Assembly (NCBI GenBank): GCA_002811675.1
Contig: PDIM01010268.1
Location: 93,227 to 117,570, forward strand
From: Ichthyosporea sp. XGB-2017a
Lineage: Eukaryota; Opisthokonta; Ichthyosporea
DNA length: 24,344 bases
Direction: 5' to 3'
Both the position numbers and the translations under genes were made by a program. Below the pieces are notes generated by a model. It searched no databases, was not told where the DNA came from, and saw only the letters and a program-made list of their open reading frames with translations. This document shows, in pieces, positions 9,080 through 18,265 of this stretch. How positions within the stretch are numbered: the stretch's first letter is position 1; every line of letters begins with the position of its first letter.

Positions 9080-12000
9080 TTATGCTGCATTTGCTTTAGC
9101 ACAATCATCTGCAAAACGAATAGTTCTTGTTGCCGTACCCTTTTGAGTATTGATGTCGGCCCAAAAACCACTTTCAATCATTCTCTTGCCATACTGTTTG
9201 AGAAGAGCAGCGTAATCATTCGGATATCTGATTCCGCACGCATTCAATGCCCGTTGTGTTTCTTCAGTTTCCAAAGTAGTTTCCATTTCCTCCATCTCTT
9301 CAGCGTCTCCTCTACTCGCATTGGTAGCCTCTTCTTCGTCTCCTGGGGACCCGTAAAGAATGGCCAGACTGAACATAGCATTAGACTCTTCCATGTTGTT
9401 CACATACGATGTTTGCCATTCCAACTCGGGAACAAATTTGGGTGTGAACCCGGTCTTGCATGAAGCGAGTATACCAATGTATTCTTTCCATGATATAGTG
9501 GTAGGGTTGGTCATGTTGAACATTTTCCCAGAAGACTCATATTTCTGCGATAGACGAACCATTGCCTTGGCCAAGACATCCACCGGGGTCATCTCCAACT
9601 GCTGCCGTGCCCACTCAGGGAAGGCATTCATCTGCATACACCCTTTCACCACGAGCATCATGTGGTTAGAAGATGCATTGGATATTCCCGTCTCACTGTG
9701 ACCAGTAATATTACCAGCACGGAATGTAGCAGCATGGATTCCCTTCTTTGACGCATTCTTGATTAGCCATTCGGATGCCCATTTAGTCTGAGCGTATCCT
9801 CCACTGGTTGGGATTCTTTCAGTGTAATCTTCAATCAAAAGCCCCGTAAATGGATCCTTCTCGGTTACAACGCCAGATGTTGAAATGAAATAGACCCCCT
9901 TATTCTTGTGGGTGCATGCTATTTCCAGAATTTCCCTTGTGCTCAGCACATTGGCCTCTCTGAGATGATTGTAACCGTACAGGTGATGGACAAGAGCGCC
10001 ACAGTGATAAATGACATCAACTTCCTCGCACACTCTCAAATAGTCATGGGGACTAAGGCCAAGGTTTCTGTCAGAGAGGTTTCCAAGGATAATTTCCAAC
10101 CTCTGATTATCCGGGTTGATGGATTTAACTTTGTAGGTACTTGCATGCTCAGACAGGCGCTTCCAAGCAACGGCAATGTCTGACGCTCGAACCAGGCAGT
10201 ATACTTTTGCGTCAGTCTCATTCAGGAGCTGATCGAGCAGAAAGACGCCAAGAAAACCAGTAGCCCCAGTGAGAAGAACTGAGTTGGGGTTATCAACATT
10301 AGCCTTGGGTCCGTGCACGGGAACAATGTAATCGGGAATGACCGTATCATCTCGTACTCTTTGTTCATCAATCTCTGCACCGGCAACGGATTGGCCTTCG
10401 GCACCGATGGCTTTTGTGAGAAATCCGATAAATGGAGATTCGTTAAACGCGGAGAGTGCAATGTGGACACCAAATACCTTCTTCACTTCGCTCAGCATTC
10501 TGGCTAGCGATATTGAGTGACCTCCTAGGTCAAAGAAGCTGGCATTGATATTAACAGTAGCCACCGAAATGTCAAGAATCTTAGCCCAAATGTCAATCAG
10601 TGCAATCTCCAGTTCACTCTTGACAACTTCATTGGTCACGGCAGGGGATGGTAAAAAGGTAGTGTCAATACCGCCATTGCCATTCATCGCAAACTGACCA
10701 ATGTGCATAAAAATAGCCGGCACCAGATTGGAAGGAAGTGTGTTGATCATATAGGAACGGAGCTCACCCTCATCAATGTCATGACCTGAACGTGTGGAAT
10801 AGTAAGCAACAGTCCTCTTTTCAGATGAATCACTTTCTGGACTGCTAGTTGAGCATTGAAGAGTAATACCTTCGCTGATATCATAATGTCTTCTCAATGC
10901 GCTTGTCATCAACATCAAATCCCTTTGTGAAGCCTTATTGGAATTTTTCATAGTATCCCAATGAGCATACAAGACACCGGTTTCAGACCAAACGCATTCA
11001 GTATCAACCCTGACAGCAACAGCACTGTTCACCTCAACAGTAGATGAATTCAGTGAGTCGCTAACTCCGTTCCCGATCGCATAGAAAGAGCCCGGAATTC
11101 CAATTGGAGAGTAATCATTGGTTTGGTCAAGCACAAAGCAGGCGTTTCCACAAATAGGAGTACCAAGAGGGATCTGAGAGCTTTCAACATCCTCTTCAGA
11201 TAGCTCATGAACAGTCAGCCATGAGCCAATCATTGGAGCACAGAAGATACTGTACACATGCAAAGGCATGTACGCGCTGAAGTCATTGTAAAGTTCAAAT
11301 ACGGAACTAACACCCGCTTGCTCGTAAGGAAGGTATAGAGTATTGAGACTTTCAAATACTTCAGGGAGTTCGTCAAGGAGCCTGGAAGCCAGTCGAGGCA
11401 CAATCGTAGCTGTTGTCACATGGAAGGCATCGAAAAAGTGCTGAACATCATGGGAATCATTTAAGTCATCAGGAAAACACACGGAATTACCACTCAGAAC
11501 CGCAGCGAACACCTCTAAAAGATAGACAGAAGTGCACACGGAAGTACATTGCTGAGTAATGGACGCGTGTACATTCGTATTGGGCGACAAAGTTTGGAGT
11601 TGTGAAGAAATCTGGCTGGCAAGGAAGATGTTTTTGTGGCTGTACATAACTGGTACCCCTTCGTGGATCATCAACGCAACATTCGCCTCGGGGTCGCAGG
11701 CCCAAATAACCGAGTCAGTGGCACAGGCTTCTGCTTCAGACATCAGCTGAGCAACATTGCTCTCAGAAATCAAAAGAGAGGTGGAAAGAGAATCTGGCAT
11801 GCTGCTTCGAATAACATTAGAAGCCGCTTCATCTTTGGTCAAGGCAAAAATAGCTCCCAATCTGGAAATGGCAAACATGCTCACGACATTGGCAACACCC
11901 TCAATCCCTTGCACAATAACGACCGAACCAGAGGTCACCCCCTTTGCACTCAAACAAGAAGACAGCTTTGAAGATTGGTTATCCAAATCTTCAAACGTTA

Positions 12001-15000
12001 GCGTGCTATCCATATCCATTATAGCCACTGCCTTTGGTTTGAATGCCGCTACCTCGCCCAGTTTGTCATTAATGGTGGGTGCTCTCGGCAAACTGGTATT
12101 GGCCATGGTGAATTTAGATATTTGATTGCGCTGGTTTTGGCATAGCATTGATTGCTTGGCAAGAGATTCTTCCGGGGCTTCAAGACATGAGTTCAAAAGG
12201 AACAAATAGTTGTCCTTAATTCTTTCAATGGTGTCTTCATTAAAGAGATCACTGTTGTACTCAAGTCTAAACTCAATTTCGTTGTTCCCAAACAAGAACA
12301 CAGTAAAAGACACATCAAACCGAGCCACCTTAGGGGATACGACATTGGCAGACCAGTACAGACCCCGAGTAAGCTCACCACTGAGATCGACTCCATTTTG
12401 CAAAATAAACACAGACTGGAACAGGGAGGCATTCTTATTTGTCTTTGGGAGACAGTCCCATACCTGGTTAATTGGAGTATCCTGGTGGTCATAAATCTTC
12501 CTGGCATTCCTCGTAACCTTTTGAACAAAACTTTCAAATTTTTCCTCTGGATCCAGCTGGGTTCGGTAAGGAAGCATATTCGTGAAGTAACCGATCATTC
12601 TTTCTGTCTCTTTTTGCGTTCTATTTGCCAAAGGACTACCAACAACTATATCAGTACTTCGCGTGTACTTGTACAACATCAATTTGTACACGGCTAACAA
12701 GTACGAAAACATAGTGGAGCCTGTACGATTGCTCTCAGCCTCTATCTTGTTCCTTAAATCAGGGCCAAATATGCATTTAACAGTTTCACCTTGATATGTT
12801 GGAATCTTCTTCTTGGGGTAGTCCGTTGGAATGGAAACATGTCTGACATCCTTTAGCTCATTTGTCCAGAATTCTTTGTACTCATCACTATGCCCCTGGT
12901 TACTGGAAGCAACACAATAATCTATATAATCGATCTCGTTAGGGTCAGCAACAGGTAAGCTCTCTCCCCTGGCACAAAGACGATAGGTTTCTGTCAGATC
13001 GTCCATAAACACAGAAAATGACCACCCATCGAAAATAATGTGATGCATACAAGCGTACAAAGTCGCTTTTCGTCCAGGAAGCTCTACCAGTTTGAGCACA
13101 ACCATTGGCCCTCGGGATAAATCAAACTCAATAGTTTCCAATTCCTCTTGAACCTCATGCAGTGCTTGCAAGCGTTCAGAATTCTTAAAGGCACGGAAGT
13201 CCAGCACCTCCAGGGGGACATCAATCTTTTCCGCCACTTTTTGCATTGGGACTCCATCAACCTCTTCTAGGGTGGTTCGGAAGACAATATGTTTGTTGAT
13301 AACAGCAACAAGGGCACTAGATAGAATTTGATAATCAATTGTTCCAAGCAAATTAACTTTGAATGCACAGTTGTAAACAGGCTCCTTTGTCATCTGGTTG
13401 AACAAAAACAGCCTCTGCATAGCGTTTGTAACAGGGTAATATTCCTGCTTGGATGCTTTGATCAAATTCAAGGATGTATCGGAAGTTCTCACTGAAGAAG
13501 CATTGATCAAGCTAGCCAATTCCTTTAGACTTGCTGACTCTAAAATGTTAGTTATGCTAACATCGACATTAAGCAGAGAACGGATTCTGGCAGAAATTCC
13601 CAAAGCCGAAAGAGAATTACCTCCATTCATAGTGACGGAGCAATCAAACGAAATGTCCCCTTCATCAATTTGCAAAACTTCGGCCAAGATTTCTCCCAGC
13701 TGTTGCTCACACAATGTAGATGCCGCAACTACACCCCCACATGCTGCCCTCTTGGTAGGGTCAGGAAGGCTTCGCTTGTCTACTTTGCCGTTGGCAGTAA
13801 GAGGGAATTCATCCAGGCGCATAAAGTAAGAAGGCATCATGAATTTAGGCAAAGTTTCTTCCATAAATGCGGCCAGCTTAACTTCGGAAATAGAGCACCC
13901 GCGCTTGCTAACATAATACATTGCCAGCGTCTTGTCTCCAGACGTTGTACCGCTTTGAAAAACAACACAGCATGCTAGATCCACACTTGGGTGCTTCAAA
14001 GCTGTTCCTTCGAGCTCTCCTAGTTCAATACGGAAACCGCGTATTTTAACTTGATTGTCAACGCGCCCTGAAAACATGTAACCTCCATCCTCGAGAATAG
14101 TTACGTGATCACCGGTTGCATAGAGAACACTATCTTCCGCGGAAGGATTCAGAGGATTGGAAATGAAGACCTTTGATGTTTTTTCTGGAAGACCATGATA
14201 ACCATTTGCCAAACCGGATCCGCCAAGGAATAACTGACCCTTTTGACCAACTCCTGTGAGCAATTGCATCTCACTATCAAAGACGTATGCTGTTGTGCCA
14301 TACAGGGGCTTTCCGATGGGTACACCAGAATCATTGGGATCAACATGATCAATCAGATAACCTGTGGAAATAACTCCGTTCTCAGTGGGACCATAGACAT
14401 TGGCAAAGCACGTTGGACGACCTTCTGGACAGGAAGCGACTTTGTGAATTGTTGACGGGCTCAGCGCATCACCTCCAACGCCCAGCCAGTACAGGGACTT
14501 GAACATTCCGGGCTTGAGTATAGCCAACTTGTCAAACAGAGCCACGGTGACAAACATCCTTGTTATCTTTTTATCCTTAATAAACTTTTCAAGTTTGTCC
14601 GGATTCAAAGCCACTTCTTGAGTTGGGAACACAATTCTATTTCCAGTACATAGCGATACCCATATTTCCAGGAGGCAAGCATCGAAGCCAAAATTAGCAT
14701 AAGCCAAGCAGTTCTCCTTGCGTTCTCTAACCTTCATTATAACTTCGTCTTTGCATAAACGACAAATTCCGGCATGTGTCAAAGAGACGCCTTTTGGAGT
14801 TCCAGTCGAGCCACTGGTGTACACAATTGCAAAGCAAGATTTGTCAGATATGCGGACATTAGGAGGGAGTTCACTGTAATCTGCCTCAAGTTCTTTATCG
14901 AGAGACTCCAGAGTGAGAATATTGAATTTCCCTTCGAGTAAATGTCTCATGCCTCTTGAGCAAAAGACAAAGTGAGGATTTGTATCTGCAAGAATATAGT

Positions 15001-17209
15001 CTCTTCGACTGGCTGGAATGGAAGTATCTATAGGAACATAAGCACAACCTGCTTTGACAATTGCAACCATCGCCAAGATTGTAGCAAAATCCCTTTGGCA
15101 AACCACACCAACAAACGATCCACATTCAACACCATTAGTCAAGAGGTAATTTGCAAGACGATTGGCCTTCAAGTCCACCTGTTCATAAGTGAATACCTCA
15201 CCCGTTGGCATCTCAACACACACTACATCAGGAACTTCGGAAACATGTTTGAGGAAGTCAGAAATCATAGTACCCTCAAGGTCAAACGTATCAGCATTGA
15301 AATATCCTCCTCGTTTCAGCTCAAAGTTTGCTTTCGGGGCCGAAACGGGATCAGGGAGCTTTCGGCGATCAATCTTACCATTGGTAGTCAACGGAAATGA
15401 TTTCACCGGAACAAAAGCTTCAGGTACCATATAGTGAGGAACAGCATTGGCGGCAAACGCCTTGTACTCTTGCAATGTGATTTTGCTACCTTTGTTTACA
15501 GTGTAATAGATTGCCAAATGCTTATCGCCAACCCCACCACTACCAGTAGTGTAGGGAACTACACACACCTTGTCGATGGAAGGGTGTGTGCACATGCATG
15601 ATTCCACCTCTGCAGGCTCGATGCGAAACCCACGAATCTTCACCTGGTTGTCAATGCGTCCCAAGAACTCATAGTTGCCATCATGACGAATCTGTGCCCT
15701 ATCGCCGGTGCGGTAAAGAATATCCCCAGGCACATTTGTGAGTGGGTTGGTGATAAACTTCTCACGCGTCATTTCGGGCTTATTAAAGTACCCTCGAGCC
15801 AAGCCAATACCCCCACACAGAATCTCTCCAGGGGTATTCGGAGTAGTAATTCGACGCATATTCTCATCAAAGAGATACACATCCGTCCCATTTACAGGCT
15901 TGCCAATGGGTACACTTCCTTGATCTTGTTTGGTGTCATTAATAACGTAAATTGTAGTACCACAACCATTCTCAGATGGGCCATAACCATTAATGATATT
16001 CTTCGGATGCCCTTCAGGACAGTGCAAAAGGTTTCGCGCCAGCTGAGGTGAGAATACATCCCCTCCAGCAATCACACAATCGAGATTCTTAAACATGGCA
16101 GCGTCTGCTGCAGCATAGGACTCTAGCAGAGCAGTGGGAAGAAACAATGAGGTGATCTGTTTCTTAGTAACAAACTCCGCAAACATGACAGGGTCGAGCA
16201 ATGCCTCGTAGTCAATAGTACAAAGACATGCTCCATTCAGAAGCGCCCCCCATACTTCCTGCATACTTGCATCAAATCCAAAGTTGGAAGCCATTGAGAC
16301 CTTTTTGCCTTCTCCATAGCACAACTCGGGCTGTTTTGCAATTCTCACCAAGGACCGGTGGGTAATCATGACCCCCTTTGGCTCTCCCGTGGAGCCACTT
16401 GTGTATATCAGACAGAGAAATGATGTAGGCTGGACGGCAACAATGGGCTCATACGAAGGAAAGGCAGACAGATTTTTAAACACGTCTTCAATAATCAGTT
16501 TCTGGGCAGTTTCAGGCACAAGGTGTTGGTATTTACGCTCAACAAGAACAAACTTTGGTGAAGCATCGCTAATAATGTACTTGTATCGGTCCTGATTCAG
16601 CTTTGTATCCAAAGGAACATAGGCAGCACCCGCCTTGACAGCACCAAGAATGCAGGTAATCATCTTGATGTTTCTGGAACATGTGATACCAATACGATCC
16701 TCCATACACACTCCTTCGTCCCGCAGGAAATGAGCCAGCTGGTTACATCTCGTATTGAACACTTTGTACGAGACCTTTGTGCCATTGTAGTCCTCTACAG
16801 CTGGCAATTCACTACTCGCCCATTCATTGAAACAATACTGAATCGTGTTGGTGGAGGGCTGAAACTCGGTTGATTTGAGGGAACTGCGGCGACGATTATT
16901 GAAGGAAGCCCAGGACTTCTTCCTCGAGTCACCAGCAGCAGACATCATATCCTGGGACTTGCGTCTTGGTGTCATTCCATTGTCCGCATCTTCAGGGTTT
17001 GATATCTTGCTCACCTTTCTGGAGGGAATGGAATTACTGTTGTCAGAAGATAAAACAACCACAGAAGAAACAGACTTTCTCGAACGGAAGCTAACAAAGC
17101 TGCGGCGATGGATGGACCCAGTGCTAGCCTGGGAATTGACAGACTCTGCCCGGGAGCGTCTACCTGAGGTAGAGGATACAGCGTACACAGAAGATCTCTT
17201 ATCCACCAT
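9080..17209 (-). CDS. Nonribosomal peptide synthetase, A-A-T-C-A(degenerate)-T-R
   Basis: 2709 residues, no intron. Residues 1-120 are Ser/Arg-rich. A1 (about 120-625): Y269TSGSTGEPKG, FGFDAS, YGPSEN, YRTGD, GRIDNQVKIRGFR, NGKID with K612. A2 (about 650-1155): Y797TSGSTGTPKG, FGFDAC, YGPTEN, YATGD, NGKVD with K1142. T1: NGGNS with phosphopantetheine S1199. C (about 1256-1695): H1389-H-I-I-F-D1394-G. A3 (about 1715-2190) has no TSGSTG loop (MIHEG at 1847-1851) and NGNGGID at 2176-2182 in place of NGKID, so it should not adenylate. T2: LGGHS with S2232. R (about 2300-2700): TGATGFLG at 2314-2321 and S2445/Y2472/K2476, an SDR-type NAD(P)H thioester reductase. Expected chemistry: activate amino acids, load carriers, form one peptide bond, release reductively. 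By eye the pocket codes are DAQFVAGCGK (A1) and DALFLVVVIK (A2); I assign no substrate. The start has A at -3 and G at +4. It is divergent from the MFS gene. Confidence 0.93.
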   Translation of the reverse strand: MVDKRSSVYAVSSTSGRRSRAESVNSQASTGSIHRRSFVSFRSRKSVSSVVVLSSDNSNSIPSRKVSKISNPEDADNGMTPRRKSQDMMSAAGDSRKKSWASFNNRRRSSLKSTEFQPSTNTIQYCFNEWASSELPAVEDYNGTKVSYKVFNTRCNQLAHFLRDEGVCMEDRIGITCSRNIKMITCILGAVKAGAAYVPLDTKLNQDRYKYIISDASPKFVLVERKYQHLVPETAQKLIIEDVFKNLSAFPSYEPIVAVQPTSFLCLIYTSGSTGEPKGVMITHRSLVRIAKQPELCYGEGKKVSMASNFGFDASMQEVWGALLNGACLCTIDYEALLDPVMFAEFVTKKQITSLFLPTALLESYAAADAAMFKNLDCVIAGGDVFSPQLARNLLHCPEGHPKNIINGYGPSENGCGTTIYVINDTKQDQGSVPIGKPVNGTDVYLFDENMRRITTPNTPGEILCGGIGLARGYFNKPEMTREKFITNPLTNVPGDILYRTGDRAQIRHDGNYEFLGRIDNQVKIRGFRIEPAEVESCMCTHPSIDKVCVVPYTTGSGGVGDKHLAIYYTVNKGSKITLQEYKAFAANAVPHYMVPEAFVPVKSFPLTTNGKIDRRKLPDPVSAPKANFELKRGGYFNADTFDLEGTMISDFLKHVSEVPDVVCVEMPTGEVFTYEQVDLKANRLANYLLTNGVECGSFVGVVCQRDFATILAMVAIVKAGCAYVPIDTSIPASRRDYILADTNPHFVFCSRGMRHLLEGKFNILTLESLDKELEADYSELPPNVRISDKSCFAIVYTSGSTGTPKGVSLTHAGICRLCKDEVIMKVRERKENCLAYANFGFDACLLEIWVSLCTGNRIVFPTQEVALNPDKLEKFIKDKKITRMFVTVALFDKLAILKPGMFKSLYWLGVGGDALSPSTIHKVASCPEGRPTCFANVYGPTENGVISTGYLIDHVDPNDSGVPIGKPLYGTTAYVFDSEMQLLTGVGQKGQLFLGGSGLANGYHGLPEKTSKVFISNPLNPSAEDSVLYATGDHVTILEDGGYMFSGRVDNQVKIRGFRIELGELEGTALKHPSVDLACCVVFQSGTTSGDKTLAMYYVSKRGCSISEVKLAAFMEETLPKFMMPSYFMRLDEFPLTANGKVDKRSLPDPTKRAACGGVVAASTLCEQQLGEILAEVLQIDEGDISFDCSVTMNGGNSLSALGISARIRSLLNVDVSITNILESASLKELASLINASSVRTSDTSLNLIKASKQEYYPVTNAMQRLFLFNQMTKEPVYNCAFKVNLLGTIDYQILSSALVAVINKHIVFRTTLEEVDGVPMQKVAEKIDVPLEVLDFRAFKNSERLQALHEVQEELETIEFDLSRGPMVVLKLVELPGRKATLYACMHHIIFDGWSFSVFMDDLTETYRLCARGESLPVADPNEIDYIDYCVASSNQGHSDEYKEFWTNELKDVRHVSIPTDYPKKKIPTYQGETVKCIFGPDLRNKIEAESNRTGSTMFSYLLAVYKLMLYKYTRSTDIVVGSPLANRTQKETERMIGYFTNMLPYRTQLDPEEKFESFVQKVTRNARKIYDHQDTPINQVWDCLPKTNKNASLFQSVFILQNGVDLSGELTRGLYWSANVVSPKVARFDVSFTVFLFGNNEIEFRLEYNSDLFNEDTIERIKDNYLFLLNSCLEAPEESLAKQSMLCQNQRNQISKFTMANTSLPRAPTINDKLGEVAAFKPKAVAIMDMDSTLTFEDLDNQSSKLSSCLSAKGVTSGSVVIVQGIEGVANVVSMFAISRLGAIFALTKDEAASNVIRSSMPDSLSTSLLISESNVAQLMSEAEACATDSVIWACDPEANVALMIHEGVPVMYSHKNIFLASQISSQLQTLSPNTNVHASITQQCTSVCTSVYLLEVFAAVLSGNSVCFPDDLNDSHDVQHFFDAFHVTTATIVPRLASRLLDELPEVFESLNTLYLPYEQAGVSSVFELYNDFSAYMPLHVYSIFCAPMIGSWLTVHELSEEDVESSQIPLGTPICGNACFVLDQTNDYSPIGIPGSFYAIGNGVSDSLNSSTVEVNSAVAVRVDTECVWSETGVLYAHWDTMKNSNKASQRDLMLMTSALRRHYDISEGITLQCSTSSPESDSSEKRTVAYYSTRSGHDIDEGELRSYMINTLPSNLVPAIFMHIGQFAMNGNGGIDTTFLPSPAVTNEVVKSELEIALIDIWAKILDISVATVNINASFFDLGGHSISLARMLSEVKKVFGVHIALSAFNESPFIGFLTKAIGAEGQSVAGAEIDEQRVRDDTVIPDYIVPVHGPKANVDNPNSVLLTGATGFLGVFLLDQLLNETDAKVYCLVRASDIAVAWKRLSEHASTYKVKSINPDNQRLEIILGNLSDRNLGLSPHDYLRVCEEVDVIYHCGALVHHLYGYNHLREANVLSTREILEIACTHKNKGVYFISTSGVVTEKDPFTGLLIEDYTERIPTSGGYAQTKWASEWLIKNASKKGIHAATFRAGNITGHSETGISNASSNHMMLVVKGCMQMNAFPEWARQQLEMTPVDVLAKAMVRLSQKYESSGKMFNMTNPTTISWKEYIGILASCKTGFTPKFVPELEWQTSYVNNMEESNAMFSLAILYGSPGDEEEATNASRGDAEEMEEMETTLETEETQRALNACGIRYPNDYAALLKQYGKRMIESGFWADINTQKGTATRTIRFADDCAKANAA

Positions 17210-18265
17210 AATGATACGGTTTGAAAGATGACTAAATTAATTTGAAAAAGAAGATGGGGGGGGACTTTTTAAGTAAAGAAACACAAAAGATAAAATCTGA
17301 ATCTGAAATCAAGTTCAGTCATTTAAAGACGAGAGCTGTTATCGCTTTGAATTTTGTCTTTCTTCTTTTCTGTTTTTCTTTTGTTTCTTATTTCCTTTGT
17401 TCCATTTTCCTTTGTTGTTTTTTTGTTCACTTTTGCTCTAAACCTTTTGGTTTACCAGAACCCACGTTAGGGTTATACCTATTATTCCTAATAGATTCAC
17501 TTCATCCCCGCAATTAAAATAATCTAAAAGGGGTGGAGGGATCTGCAGGAAAACACTGCCTTCTTGCATTTCTCCGATAGATACACAGCTGGGGATCAGG
17601 CAGATGAGGAATAGTAATAGTGCATGCAGTGTCAATTGAGTACTGTGCAGCTTTGAACACCGAAACAATTTCACAAGATGCATGAGGCAGAGCTAGTGAC
17701 ATGTATAGCTTTGCATTGTCTGCTTGCAGTGTCCAGGAGAGAAGAGCTGAGGTGATTTTAAGCTTGTCTGTGTGTGTGTGTGTCTTGCAGTTCTGTATTT
17801 TCTGGCTTATGCACACTGCCCTTTAGTACCACTGCTTGGCGGAATGCTTGATTGTTTATTTCCCAACACATGATATCCTGTTATGGAGAACTATGGGACA
17901 AACATGTACAGACTCGGGCAAAAACAAGACTGTATTTGGTCAGAAAGATGGGATTGTTGGATAGGCCGATTCTTCTTTGAGTTCAAGCAACGCACGTGCG
18001 AGGAAGGAAAAAGGGCAGACAAGAATGAGAAAAGAAATGATGAGATTTGGCGATATCGTGAAAAGAACCAAATTGGAACTTTGGTGTAGAAATGAAAAGA
18101 AACGAAAAACCAAACGAAACCAATTAAAAAGAAGAAAAGAAACAAAACTCATGCAGATTTAGTTAAATCCAAAAGAGATTCATGGATTTGTTTCTAATTT
18201 TGTTTCGGGAGTATCCTATAGGGAATTTTAAACTGTACAATTAGTTCAACACATCACCAGTCACA
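17210..18265. other. Divergent spacer between synthetase and MFS genes
   Basis: A 1.06 kb region holding the 5' ends of two divergent genes, a candidate bidirectional promoter. It is pyrimidine-rich near the synthetase start on the plus strand and purine-rich near 18080-18150. It contains a short TG microsatellite (about 17769-17783), ACATGTAC at 17902-17909 and CACGTG at 17993-17998. Short open frames exist on both strands, but none shows domain character. Confidence 0.55.
17993..17998. promoter_or_regulatory. CACGTG site in the divergent synthetase/MFS spacer
   Basis: A palindromic G-box/E-box core inside GCACGTGC, 273 bases upstream of the MFS start and 784 bases upstream of the synthetase start. 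If functional it could serve both genes. That is inference. Confidence 0.22.

Noticed and set aside
9080-17209. Lys2-type aminoadipate reductase
   Set aside because: Lys2 is A-T-R only. Here there are extra A domains, a condensation domain with HHxxxDG and a second carrier.
131-17474. TTAGGG words at about 132 and 17467, and a similar one near 2806
   Set aside because: Single occurrences, not arrays, so not interstitial telomere repeats.
17514-17816. 100-codon minus-strand frame in the divergent spacer
   Set aside because: No recognisable domain, and it spans a TG microsatellite. It also sits in the presumed promoter region.
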